Translations under genes and position numbers: made by a program
Shown: positions 7,556 through 15,882 of the stretch, piece after piece
How positions within the stretch are numbered: position 1 is the first letter of the stretch
Layout of the letters: the number at the start of each line of letters is the position of its first letter
The notes under the pieces: generated by a model
Databases searched by the model: none
What the model saw: the letters and a program-made list of their open reading frames with translations, nothing else
What the model was told of the DNA's origin: nothing
Assembly (NCBI GenBank): GCA_029548025.1
Contig: JAKPOE010000005.1
Location: forward strand, 1 to 19,722
DNA length: 19,722 nucleotides
Source: Spirochaetota bacterium
GTDB taxonomy: Bacteria; Spirochaetota; UBA4802; UB4802
Direction of reading: 5' to 3'

Positions 7556-8626
7556 GTGAAAACTTTACCGCTGCTGGATACATGGGAAGCGTTGCAACAA
7601 TTACCATGGCTGTCACTTGGCAAATTCCCGACGCCTGTACAACGACTGCATCATTTTTCTCATGATAATCTATGGATTAAGCGGGATGATCTATCTTCAG
7701 AGGTATATGGTGGCAATAAGGTAAGGAAATTAGAATTTACATTAGCGGAGGCAAAGGCTCTGAATAAATCAAGAGTTGTTACCATGGGGGGCATTGGCAC
7801 CAACCATGGACTGGCAACCGCTATGTTTTGCCAGAAGCTGGGGCTTGCATGCAGGCTTCTTTTGTTTTACCAGCCGGTAACCGCGTATGTAAAAAAAAAT
7901 TTACTGTTATTGTGCCGCTATAATGCACAGTTAAAATATTACAAAACCATGCTGAAAGCCGGTGTTATGTTTTATACATTTGAACGGTTGATGCACGATG
8001 CCTATTTTTTATATGCCGGCGGTTCCTCGCCACTGGGAACGGTAGGTTTTGTAAATGCTGCGTTTGAACTACAGCAGCAGATACAGCAGGGGCTTATGCT
8101 GGAGCCAGATTATATTGTGTGTGCATTGGGCTCGGCAGGAACTATGGCAGGGCTTACCCTGGGTGCAGCGTTAGCGGGATTACGCAGTAAGGTTATTGGG
8201 GTCAGGGTAACCGATAGATCCCTTGGACCTGTGCCTATTGCCAATGAAAAGAGTGTACTGTCACTGATGAAGCAAACCTATGCACTCATGGCAGGGTTTA
8301 CTCAATTGCCAGCAGTTGATTTTATGACACCAGCTATCGTACACGATTATTGTGGTGAAGGATATGGTTACCCAACCGCTGCATGTATGGATGCCATTGA
8401 CACAATGCACCAGTTGGAAAATATACCGTTAGAACCAACCTATACCGGTAAAACATTTGCAGCGGTATGTGGTATGATACAAAACCCGGAATATAACAAC
8501 AAAACAATATTGTACTGGCATACCTATAATTCCGTTGATTTAACAGAAGAGGCTGCACATGCTGATTATCTCGATCTGCCGAAAAATTTGCACTGGGTGT
8601 TTGAAGAGAGATCAAATGCATGTTGA
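7556..8626 (+). CDS. PLP-dependent D-cysteine desulfhydrase/ACC deaminase family enzyme
   Basis: A 356-residue fold-type II PLP enzyme. YGGNKVRKLEF (51-61) holds the Schiff-base Lys55. GSAGTMAGL (192-200) is the phosphate-binding loop, AGGSSPLGTVGFV (154-166) is the conserved core, and EPTYTGK (293-299) carries Tyr296, equivalent to the catalytic Tyr of ACC deaminase. The usual QSN(H/Q) motif with the active-site Ser is GTNH here (81-84), so Thr82 replaces Ser. I therefore do not assign a substrate. It may be a distinct subfamily acting on another D-amino acid or a related compound. The start is GTG at 7556, strongly supported by GGAGGT (7545-7550) 5 nt upstream. It is cotranscribed with the permease. 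Confidence 0.8.
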   Translation: MKTLPLLDTWEALQQLPWLSLGKFPTPVQRLHHFSHDNLWIKRDDLSSEVYGGNKVRKLEFTLAEAKALNKSRVVTMGGIGTNHGLATAMFCQKLGLACRLLLFYQPVTAYVKKNLLLLCRYNAQLKYYKTMLKAGVMFYTFERLMHDAYFLYAGGSSPLGTVGFVNAAFELQQQIQQGLMLEPDYIVCALGSAGTMAGLTLGAALAGLRSKVIGVRVTDRSLGPVPIANEKSVLSLMKQTYALMAGFTQLPAVDFMTPAIVHDYCGEGYGYPTAACMDAIDTMHQLENIPLEPTYTGKTFAAVCGMIQNPEYNNKTILYWHTYNSVDLTEEAAHADYLDLPKNLHWVFEERSNAC

Positions 8627-8673
8627 AAAAGTCATGATACTCTATACAATCCTTTTGTAAAAAAATTTTATGG

Positions 8674-8683
8674 GGCGATAGTT
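8674..8683 (+). repeat. GGCGATAGTT word, copy 5
   Basis: Non-coding copy ending one base before the ATG of the histidine kinase gene, in the place of the ribosome binding site. Confidence 0.8.
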
Positions 8684-8684
8684 C

Positions 8685-10442
8685 ATGTCAATGGAGTCAA
8701 ACAGTAACAATACCCCGGCATTCAATGACAGATATATCACAATATTTGAAAATACAGGTGCAGGAACCATCCTCATAGATGCAGATACAACAATTATTCT
8801 GGTTAATAGCCGTTTTGCTTCCATGCTGGGATATGATAAACACGAGATTGAAGGGAGGGTAAGCTGGACGCAATTTATACATGAAGACGATGTAGAAAGA
8901 ATGAAAGAATATCACTGTTTGCGAAGAAAAGATCCGGATAGTGCACCTAAAAATTATGAATTCAGAATATATACAAAAGATAAACAGATACTGTACATTT
9001 ATATTACCATTGATATGATTCCAGGTACTCAATTGAGTGTTGCTTCGTTAACCGATATTACCCAGTTAGTTGAAACAAGAGAAGCGCTGCGAAAAAGTGA
9101 AGAAAAATACCGTTTGCTTGTGGAAACAATGAGTGATGGGTTGCTGGTACAGGATGAACATTTAACAATTCAATACGTTAATCCACGATTTTGTGATATT
9201 GTAGGATATGATCAACAATATATTATCGGTAAACAAATAAAAGATTTTATCCATCCTCATTACTATTGCCAGTTTGATATCCAGATGGAAAAACGTCAGT
9301 TTGGAATTCAGGAACCCTATGAAATGGCATGGATGAAAGATGATGGGACGATAGCGCATACCATTGTATCCCCAAAAATAGTATCCGATGAGCAGGGACG
9401 ATTTTTGGGTAGCTTTGCGGTAGTTACTGATATAACCCAGCGAAAAAATTGGGAAGAGGCTTTAAAACAGTCAGAAGAGCTTTTTGCAAAAGTATTTGAT
9501 GCAACTCCTGTTGGATTGGCGCTTATTGATATGCAAACAGGGATGATTGTAAAATGGAACAAGGCTTTTGAGATACTTATCCATGTGCCATTGCACCACA
9601 AACCGGCTATTAGCATCTTTGATATTGGAATAATTAAAAAAAGAGATATACAACGATTATATAAACAGCTCATTAAGTTTAATACAATCAGTGATTATGA
9701 AATTTCATTGAAACATGATTCAAAAGAATACATCGCAATTTTATCGGCAGAGGTGATATATATTAATGACCAGAAGATGGTTATTATATCACTTACTGAT
9801 ATTACAGAGAAACGAATGCTTGAAAAAGAGATAATTTTGATTAGCGAAAAGGAGCGACAGACGATTGGTCAGGACCTCCATGATGATCTTATTCCTCATT
9901 TGCTGGGGATAGACGCCCTGTGCAAGGTGATGATACAGGAATTATCAAAGAATATACTGCCGCTTAAAGAAGATGTGGAAAACATCCGGCAGCTTTTAGA
10001 TGGTGCCATTGTCAAAACACGCCAATTTTCAAGAGGGTTAACACCATCATATTTCATAGAAAAACAGGGTTTATCTGCCCTGGTGCATGAATTAATACAA
10101 ACTGTTGCAATGATTTATGGGATTACCTGTACCTATATATGTGATAAAGAAATTAGTATTTCAAATTCAGAAGTATTGACGCATGTGTACCATATTATTC
10201 AGGAAGCAGTCTACAATGCAGTAAAACACAGCAAATCTGAAACAATAAACATTGTGATTACTGAAACACATAAAACTATTATGATCGTTATAGAAGATAA
10301 AGGGTATGGTTTTGACATCGCTCATGTTCGTGGTATGGGATTAAAGATCATGAGGCACAGGGCGGCAGTTATTGGTGCAGAATTAAAAATAACTTCAATG
10401 GTAAATGCCGGAACAACAATATCGCTAACTATCGATAAATAA
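8685..10442 (+). CDS. soluble triple-PAS sensor histidine kinase (NarX/DegS-type)
   Basis: A 585-residue cytosolic kinase without membrane segments. Three PAS domains, at about 16-125, 140-255 and 265-375, each end in the S/VxxDITxR/E linker (SLTDIT, VVTDITQRK, SLTDITEKR). The HisKA_3 dimerisation domain follows, with EKERQTIGQDLHDDLIPHLL and phospho-acceptor His399. The HATPase_c domain (about 485-583) has the N box QEAVYNAVKHS (Asn511), the G1 box EDKGYGFD (Asp538) and GMGLKIMRHRA. The PAS ligand is unknown, and no haem or flavin residues can be assigned. It signals to the response regulator 7 nt downstream. The ATG at 8685 lies one base after a copy of the GGCGATAGTT word, and the GGGG of that stretch is the only Shine-Dalgarno-like sequence. 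An ATG at 8691 is an alternative start. Confidence 0.93.
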   Translation: MSMESNSNNTPAFNDRYITIFENTGAGTILIDADTTIILVNSRFASMLGYDKHEIEGRVSWTQFIHEDDVERMKEYHCLRRKDPDSAPKNYEFRIYTKDKQILYIYITIDMIPGTQLSVASLTDITQLVETREALRKSEEKYRLLVETMSDGLLVQDEHLTIQYVNPRFCDIVGYDQQYIIGKQIKDFIHPHYYCQFDIQMEKRQFGIQEPYEMAWMKDDGTIAHTIVSPKIVSDEQGRFLGSFAVVTDITQRKNWEEALKQSEELFAKVFDATPVGLALIDMQTGMIVKWNKAFEILIHVPLHHKPAISIFDIGIIKKRDIQRLYKQLIKFNTISDYEISLKHDSKEYIAILSAEVIYINDQKMVIISLTDITEKRMLEKEIILISEKERQTIGQDLHDDLIPHLLGIDALCKVMIQELSKNILPLKEDVENIRQLLDGAIVKTRQFSRGLTPSYFIEKQGLSALVHELIQTVAMIYGITCTYICDKEISISNSEVLTHVYHIIQEAVYNAVKHSKSETINIVITETHKTIMIVIEDKGYGFDIAHVRGMGLKIMRHRAAVIGAELKITSMVNAGTTISLTIDK

Positions 10443-10449
10443 GGGTACT

Positions 10450-11127
10450 ATGAACAAAAAAATATCTATCGTAATTGTTGAAGATCATCCCGTTTTCAGG
10501 ATGGGCTTGTGCAAAATAATTAATCAGGAAAGCGACATGATGGTTGTGGGTGAAGCCGAGGATGTGCATAACGGATTAAAAATTATATCAAAATTAAAAC
10601 CTGATGCTGCTATTATTGATATATCGTTAAAAGATAGCAATGGGATTGAACTGGTAAAGGATATAGCACGTCATTTCCCTGTTGTTAAAACATTGGTTTT
10701 ATCAATGCATGATGAAAAGATTTATGCACAAAGAGTATTGCAGACTGGTGCATCAGGATATATTATGAAAGATAAAACATCGGATGTAATAGTGGAAGCG
10801 ATTAGAACCATTCTGGATGGGTCTATCTACGTTAGTGAGCAGATTATGAAAGAGATTGTAGCTAAAGCCGTAAAGAATGAGTATGGACAGTCACATGTTG
10901 ATATACTGACAAACAGAGAGCTGGCAATATTTGCATTAATAGGAAAAGGAAAAACAACCAGCGAGATTGCAGCAACACTTAATTTAAGCAGTAAAACTAT
11001 AGGAACATATAAAGAACGCATAAAAGAAAAATTACATATAAAAAATGCAGTACAGCTTGTTAATGAAGCTACCCGATGGGTGCATGAAACTGAAGAAAAT
11101 GTAAGTCAATTACCTACAAATAAATAA
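10450..11127 (+). CDS. NarL/FixJ-family response regulator
   Basis: A 225-residue two-component regulator. The receiver domain (5-120) has the acidic pair Glu11/Asp12, phospho-acceptor Asp57 (AAIIDISLKDSNG), Ser85 and Lys107 (SGYIMKD). The LuxR-type helix-turn-helix (about 152-207) has LTNRELAIFALIGKGKTTSEIAATLNLSSKTIGTYKERI, the usual DNA-recognition helix. The Asp-phosphorylated form would dimerise and bind DNA as a transcription factor. It is preceded by AAGGGT and sits 7 nt after the kinase, forming a cognate pair. Targets are unknown, and the acyl-CoA ligase gene 96 nt downstream on the same strand is a candidate. Confidence 0.95.
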   Translation: MNKKISIVIVEDHPVFRMGLCKIINQESDMMVVGEAEDVHNGLKIISKLKPDAAIIDISLKDSNGIELVKDIARHFPVVKTLVLSMHDEKIYAQRVLQTGASGYIMKDKTSDVIVEAIRTILDGSIYVSEQIMKEIVAKAVKNEYGQSHVDILTNRELAIFALIGKGKTTSEIAATLNLSSKTIGTYKERIKEKLHIKNAVQLVNEATRWVHETEENVSQLPTNK

Positions 11128-11222
11128 GTATCAATGGTACATCAATAAAATAATTCCAAGTATTGTAAGACAATATCATCGTTGTTACTATCTCTATAAA
11201 TAAAACAGCAGGAGGTTTATTG

Positions 11223-12881
11223 ATGGAAAACAAAACGTATGAACCAGGGCAGGCGTATGAGTATCAGCTAACGCTGGACAAATTATTAAAGGCAGCACTC
11301 GTGTATAATCCCAACCAGGAAATTGTATATCGAGATATCATTCGGTATACCTATAAGGACTTAATGCGTCGTATTCATAAACTTGCAAATGTATTGAAAG
11401 GCATGGGAGTGAAACAGGGTGATACTGTTGCTATCTTTGATTATGATAGTCACCGGTATCTGGAATGTTTTTTTGCTGTGCCTATGATGGGGGCGGTGCT
11501 GCAAACGATGAATTTTAGATTATCACCTGAACAGATTGTTTACACATTAAACCATACCGGAGCCACAACTATTCTGGTACATGGTGATATGCTCCCATTG
11601 ATTAGCAGTATCAGGGATAAGCTGCATAATGTTTGCCATTGTATAGTGCTTGTTGATGATGTGAAACCATTGGCGGATGATATTGCAATAACCGGTGAAT
11701 ATGAAGCAATGATACGGGTTGCTGATGACAGGTATGATTTTCCGGAATTGGATGAAAATACAAAAGCAACAACATTTTATACCACAGGAACAACAGGTTT
11801 GCCAAAGGGGGTTTACTTTAGCCATCGGCAACTGGTCCTCCATACATTTGGGCTTATGGCAATGCTTGGCGCCTATGACAATATCGGCAGATTCCGATCA
11901 GGTGATGTTTATATGCCATTAACACCTATGTTCCATGTCCATGCATGGGGAATCCCCTACCTTGCAACATTGCTGGGTGTAAAACAGGTTTATCCAGGGA
12001 AATATGAGCCTGCAATGTTATTAAAGCTAATAGTAAAAGAAAAGGTTACTTTTTCCCATTGCGTTCCAACCATTATCCAGATGCTTGTTACTGCTCCAGG
12101 GATTGAGAGTGTTGATCTATCTCACTGGAAGGTTGTTATTGGTGGAGCAATGCTTCCAGAGGATCTATGTAAACAGGCATTGGATAAAGGTATTGATATC
12201 TATTCGGCTTATGGGATGTCTGAAACATGTCCATTGCTAACTGCTGCGTTATTAAAACCAACACTACTATCAATACCAAAGGATCAGCAGGTTGCGTTTA
12301 GATGCAAAACAGGGTTACCTGCAGTTTTAGCGGATGTACAGGTTGTTGATGCTCATGATAATCCGGTGGAGCAAGGTATGACCGGGGAGGTTGTTGTGCG
12401 TTCCCCATGGCTTACAAAGGGATACTACAAAGATGAAGACAAAACTAAAGAGTTATGGAAAAATGGATGGTTGCATACAGGGGATGTGGGATTTATTGAT
12501 GAATACAACTATTTGAAAATAACGGACAGAATTAAAGATGTTATCAAAACAGGCGGTGAATGGGTATCGTCGCTTGATCTGGAAAATATTATGAGTCAAC
12601 ATCCAGCCGTTTTTGAATGTGCAGCGGTTGGCGTCCCGGATCCCAAGTGGGGTGAAAGGCCATTATTGGTTATAAAACTAAAAGATGATTGTAAGAATAC
12701 AGTCGATGATAAACAGCTCCATGCCTTTATGCTAAAGGCTGCTAAAGATGGTAAAATTCCAAAATATGGAGTTCCGGATAAATTTGAGTTTGTTGATGCT
12801 ATCCCTAAAACAAGTGTAGGAAAGATTGATAAAAAAGAGATCAGGAAAAAATATAGCCAACCAGTGGCAGCAACCATATAA
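11223..12881 (+). CDS. AlkK-like medium/long-chain fatty acid-CoA ligase
   Basis: A 552-residue AMP-forming acyl-CoA synthetase that activates a fatty acid to acyl-AMP and then to acyl-CoA in the cytosol. The A3 P-loop is FYTTGTTGLPKG (185-196). Others are MFHVHAWGIPY (236-246), YGMSET (330-335, A5), WLHTGD (416-421), ITDRIKDVIKTGGEWVSSLDLEN (433-455) and the C-terminal catalytic Lys534 in KTSVGKIDKK. The HAWG and GGEW(V/I)SS forms are typical of the AlkK/ttLC-FACS group. I place the start at the ATG at 11223, 6 nt after GGAGGT (11211-11216). The TTG at 11220 is too close. Chain-length preference cannot be read from the sequence. A hairpin at 12890-12929 may end the transcript. Confidence 0.93.
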   Translation: MENKTYEPGQAYEYQLTLDKLLKAALVYNPNQEIVYRDIIRYTYKDLMRRIHKLANVLKGMGVKQGDTVAIFDYDSHRYLECFFAVPMMGAVLQTMNFRLSPEQIVYTLNHTGATTILVHGDMLPLISSIRDKLHNVCHCIVLVDDVKPLADDIAITGEYEAMIRVADDRYDFPELDENTKATTFYTTGTTGLPKGVYFSHRQLVLHTFGLMAMLGAYDNIGRFRSGDVYMPLTPMFHVHAWGIPYLATLLGVKQVYPGKYEPAMLLKLIVKEKVTFSHCVPTIIQMLVTAPGIESVDLSHWKVVIGGAMLPEDLCKQALDKGIDIYSAYGMSETCPLLTAALLKPTLLSIPKDQQVAFRCKTGLPAVLADVQVVDAHDNPVEQGMTGEVVVRSPWLTKGYYKDEDKTKELWKNGWLHTGDVGFIDEYNYLKITDRIKDVIKTGGEWVSSLDLENIMSQHPAVFECAAVGVPDPKWGERPLLVIKLKDDCKNTVDDKQLHAFMLKAAKDGKIPKYGVPDKFEFVDAIPKTSVGKIDKKEIRKKYSQPVAATI

Positions 12882-12889
12882 TGCCAGAA

Positions 12890-12929
12890 GGGTCAGAGCA
12901 TATGCCTTCACTATGTGATGCTCTGACCC
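12890..12929 (+). terminator. 12-bp hairpin after the AlkK-like gene
   Basis: GGGTCAGAGCAT (12890-12901) and ATGCTCTGACCC (12918-12929) are perfect complements with a 16-nt loop, starting 8 nt after the stop codon. The stem is strong, but only TTTT follows after CCTG, so Rho-independent termination would be weak. It may instead be a dispersed palindromic repeat, since an 11-base piece (GGGGTCAGAGC) recurs at 13841-13851 inside the next minus-strand gene. Confidence 0.5.
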
Positions 12930-13051
12930 CCTGTTTTCAGAAAAGCATAGGTATATTCACATATTTAAATTGTAAAAAAATGAAAATGTGTTTATATTTA
13001 TTATAGATTATAGTACTGCATATTGAATAAAAGCCGGGGATAGGAGGTGGT

Positions 13052-13522
13052 ATGGCAGATATGCAATGCGAAGTACCTGCATTCAATCCAGGTGATAGTG
13101 AAATTAAAAACATTTTGTTGAACAATAAAATTATTGCAGTGGTGGGATTGTCTGATGATCCAGCAAAAGATAGCAATCGTGTTGCACGCTATTTAATTAA
13201 TCACGGCTACACAGTGGTGCCGGTTAATCCAACGAAACAAAGCATATTGGGTTTGCAGTCGTACCCCAATATAAAAGCAATCCCGTTCCCTGTTGATATT
13301 GTGGATATTTTTAGAAAACCTGCGGATGTCCCGCCCATTGTTGATGATGCCATTGCAATTGGTGCAAAGGTTGTATGGATGCAGTTAGGGATTGCTCATA
13401 ATGAAGCAGCAAAAAAAGCTAACAATGCGGGGCTTAAAGTAGTTCAAGGCAAGTGCATTAAGGTAGAGCACTCCCGTTATTTTGGCAACAGTGGACAAAC
13501 AGTACAATTTAATATTAGTTAA
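13052..13522 (+). CDS. CoA-binding domain protein (YccU family)
   Basis: A 156-residue protein that is a single CoA_binding_2 domain with a Rossmann fold, related to the N-terminal domain of succinyl-CoA synthetase alpha. IIAVVGLSDDPAKDSNRVARYL (27-48) is the nucleotide-binding loop. GYTVVPVNP (52-60), DIVDIFRKP (82-90), VVWMQLGI (107-114) and the C-terminal GKCIKVEHSR (133-142) are the family landmarks. The exact role of the family is not established. It binds CoA in structures and may sense acyl-CoA. The start has GGAGGT (13043-13048) close upstream. A weak promoter-like pair, TTGTAA (12970) and TATATT (12993) with 17 nt between, lies upstream. It is convergent with the next gene, with a 14-nt gap. 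Confidence 0.9.
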   Translation: MADMQCEVPAFNPGDSEIKNILLNNKIIAVVGLSDDPAKDSNRVARYLINHGYTVVPVNPTKQSILGLQSYPNIKAIPFPVDIVDIFRKPADVPPIVDDAIAIGAKVVWMQLGIAHNEAAKKANNAGLKVVQGKCIKVEHSRYFGNSGQTVQFNIS

Positions 13523-13536
13523 TAATGTTATCGGCA

Positions 13537-14940
13537 TCAATCTATATCAATAATCTTGTGCGGATTTAAAATTCCGTTGGGATCAAAGGCTTTTTTTAAA
13601 CGCTTATAAAGCGATAGTTCCTGGGAAGTAGCAAACTTCTTTAATGCATCTTTCCGTATAAATCCTGTTCCATGCTCGCCAGTGATAGTACCACCGTATC
13701 GATAAGCCTGCCCGTATATAATCTCTTTAAGCGCTGGTACCAGCTTTTTAAAATCCTCATAGGGCATATCGTTTTTTAGCACATCAATATGAACGTTCCC
13801 ATCACCGGCATGCCCAAATATGATCGATTGTAAGCCATACGGGGTCAGAGCCTCTTTGACCCCCGTTAAAAAAGGAGCAATAGAAGAGCGGGGGACTGAG
13901 CAATCCTCAGCTAAAAAAACGGGGCTTTTTGCATCTATTGCCTCACGGATACAACGCCGTGCCTTCCATAGCCGTTCTTTTTGTTGGGGTGATTGTGCTG
14001 TCAATATTGTATCGGGATGTACCATTCCAAGGGAAAGAATCGTTTGCAGCATGCGCTCAATATCTTCGGAACTATCGCCATCAAGCTGAATGAGCAGATG
14101 AGCTTTTGCTTCTGGATGAGGCATTGCCTGACCTAAATACTGTGAGGCTACTATAAGGGCATCCTCTTCCATAAATTCTAAAACAGCAGGCTTAATGCGA
14201 TTAATTAAAAACGTGTACACCATCCTGATTGCTTCTTCAAGACTTGCAAATGGGATAAGCATATCAAGTGTATAAGCCGGAGCAGGGATGAGCTTGCAGT
14301 ATATCTTTGTAATAACGGCAAGTGTTCCTTCAGAACCAATGAGAATGCCGGTAAGATTGTACCCTGTAGCATTTTTTATAAATTTACCACCATGCTGAAT
14401 GATACTTCCATCACTAAGTACAAACTCAAGCCCTGTGATATAATCTTTTGTTGTGCCATATTTTACTGCGCGAGGTCCTCCTGCACCTTCAGCTACATTG
14501 CCACCAAGTGAGCATGAATCAAGGCTTGCCGGATCGGGCGGGTACATAAGTCCATACTGTGCTACCTCTTTTTGCAATATACCCGTAATGACGCCAGGTT
14601 CGCACACTGCTATCATATTTTCGACATCTATCTCAACGATGCTATTCATTGTTTCTAATGATAAAACAACACCACCGCAAACAGGTACAGCACCGCCGGT
14701 AACACCGGTACCCGCCCCGCGTGGAATCACCGGTATACAATATTCGTTACAGACTGAAAGAACAGTGCTCACATCCTCAGCACTTTTTGCATACACTACC
14801 AGCCATGGATTGCCTTTAAGATCGGATGTTTCGTCAATGGCATATTTTTCAAGCACATCGGGATCATTGCTGACAACAGATGCTCCAAGTGCAGCGCTCA
14901 ACTTTTGTTGTATAATGGCTAACCTTTCATTGTTGTTCAT
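13537..14940 (-). CDS. FAD-linked D-2-hydroxyacid dehydrogenase (GlcD/D-lactate dehydrogenase family)
   Basis: A flavoprotein that oxidises D-2-hydroxyacids such as glycolate or D-lactate to 2-oxoacids. From the ATG at 14940 it has 467 residues, normal for the family. The N-terminal FAD-binding domain has IPRGAGTGVTGGAVP, EPGV and PPDPASLDSCSLGGNVAEGAGGPRAVKYG. The C-terminal domain has FGHAGDGNVHID, with the metal/substrate His residues, and TGEHGTGFIRK, ending FDPNGILNPHKI. The frame is open further to a TTG at 14976 with an ATG at 14952. None has a Shine-Dalgarno, and 14940 (MNNNERLAII) fits family N-termini best. No iron-sulphur GlcF partner is next to it, so the electron acceptor is unknown. 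It carries one exact GGCGATAGTT copy and one 9-base copy. Confidence 0.92.
   Translation of the reverse strand: MNNNERLAIIQQKLSAALGASVVSNDPDVLEKYAIDETSDLKGNPWLVVYAKSAEDVSTVLSVCNEYCIPVIPRGAGTGVTGGAVPVCGGVVLSLETMNSIVEIDVENMIAVCEPGVITGILQKEVAQYGLMYPPDPASLDSCSLGGNVAEGAGGPRAVKYGTTKDYITGLEFVLSDGSIIQHGGKFIKNATGYNLTGILIGSEGTLAVITKIYCKLIPAPAYTLDMLIPFASLEEAIRMVYTFLINRIKPAVLEFMEEDALIVASQYLGQAMPHPEAKAHLLIQLDGDSSEDIERMLQTILSLGMVHPDTILTAQSPQQKERLWKARRCIREAIDAKSPVFLAEDCSVPRSSIAPFLTGVKEALTPYGLQSIIFGHAGDGNVHIDVLKNDMPYEDFKKLVPALKEIIYGQAYRYGGTITGEHGTGFIRKDALKKFATSQELSLYKRLKKAFDPNGILNPHKIIDID
14070..14079 (-). repeat. GGCGATAGTT word, copy 6
   Basis: Inside the FAD dehydrogenase gene in sense orientation but read in another frame, encoding DGDSSE. 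A 9-base copy (GCGATAGTT) is at 13611-13619 on the other strand. Confidence 0.8.
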
Positions 14941-15133
14941 GATGACATACATAGGGTATGCAGTGTATTGATGCAAGCTTTTTTAGGAGTGGGAATACTA
15001 TTCAATCTATGTCATTTTGTCTATGAGCAGGGTATTGTTGTGCAAGGGGGTGTAGAATGATTTTCTATTTTATTTTTTATTATTGTAAATATTCAGGCTT
15101 TTTGTGTTAAACTGTATGATATGTACATTAACC

Positions 15134-15472
15134 TTATTTACTTATAGCAAGCTGCAACAACGCTATGATAAGCCCTGCCTGTGTTAACACGGCAGCGAGA
15201 AATAAACCTATCATCCAGCGTAATGTGCTTGTATGGCTTTGATGTATCTCTCTGGTTAAATCCGTTTGTATTTTCTCAATCTCTATACTTAAATCTGCCT
15301 GTCCTTGCTCTATCTCTTTGGTCAGCTTCAATTCTGAGATCGTTACATCCTGCCGGGTGGCTAACTGATTATTTAATATTGTCTGCTCAACTAACTCAAT
15401 AAACTCAGCTAATAGTTTTGCCTTAATCTCGTCTTCCTTAAATGCCTCATATATTCTTACTGCTTATCCCAT
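15134..15472 (-). pseudogene. small coiled-coil membrane protein (DUF1640/CCDC90-like), interrupted by TAA at codon 3
   Basis: On the minus strand GGAGG (15487-15483) precedes ATG at 15472, then GGA and TAA (15466-15464). The same frame then stays open for 109 codons to 15134. The product would read MG-stop-AVRIYEAFKEDEIKAKLLAEFIELVEQ..., a charged helix, then a coiled coil (TKEIEQGQADLSIEIEKIQ...), then one membrane segment near the C-terminus (WMIGLFLAAVLTQAGLIIALLQ). This helix, coiled coil and C-terminal TM order, and the (M)xxAVRIYEAFKED start, fit DUF1640-like proteins. A single base change (for example CAA, AAA or GAA to TAA) explains the stop. A TTG at 15331 could give a 65-residue remnant. 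Stop readthrough or a sequencing error are alternatives. Confidence 0.65.
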
Positions 15473-15882
15473 TGGTACGTTGCCTCCTTTATGTATATAT
15501 ACTACTGCCTGCTGGTAACATGTCAAATTATTTTAATGCATGTATAATACCATCCATACTTCACTACCATCTCTTTTTTTAAAAAATTGACATGAATCAA
15601 CATTGTAACCTCAATAACAGGGGGCGATGGTGAAAAAAAGTATTAATTTTTTTCCTTCTGGAGGGTTGTATAACACTAATAACAACGAGGTTGGTGAAGA
15701 ATGAGATTGCCAATATGGGAATAAGTATTTGATAAAGCACAGTTGAACGGCAATAGTCATAATAAACAAGCGATAGCAACGGCATGGCAGATTGAGCAGA
15801 TAACAGCCTGAAGTTTCTCAGGAATGAGTAGTTCCGCTATCCTGGGTAGTACGTACAATCAACGAGAGGTATCGATAGTTAA
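15473..15882. other. intergenic region without a convincing gene
   Basis: This is the upstream DNA of the broken coiled-coil gene plus DNA downstream of the MFS gene. A 62-codon open frame on the minus strand (15597-15785) has a hydrophobic stretch but no Shine-Dalgarno and no recognisable relatives. A core CGATAGTT word occurs at 15873-15880. I see no terminator with a T-run and no RNA gene. Confidence 0.45.

Noticed and set aside
15597..15785. Minus-strand open frame of 62 codons with a hydrophobic segment
   Set aside because: No Shine-Dalgarno before its start, hydrophobicity expected from AT-rich DNA, and no recognisable relatives.
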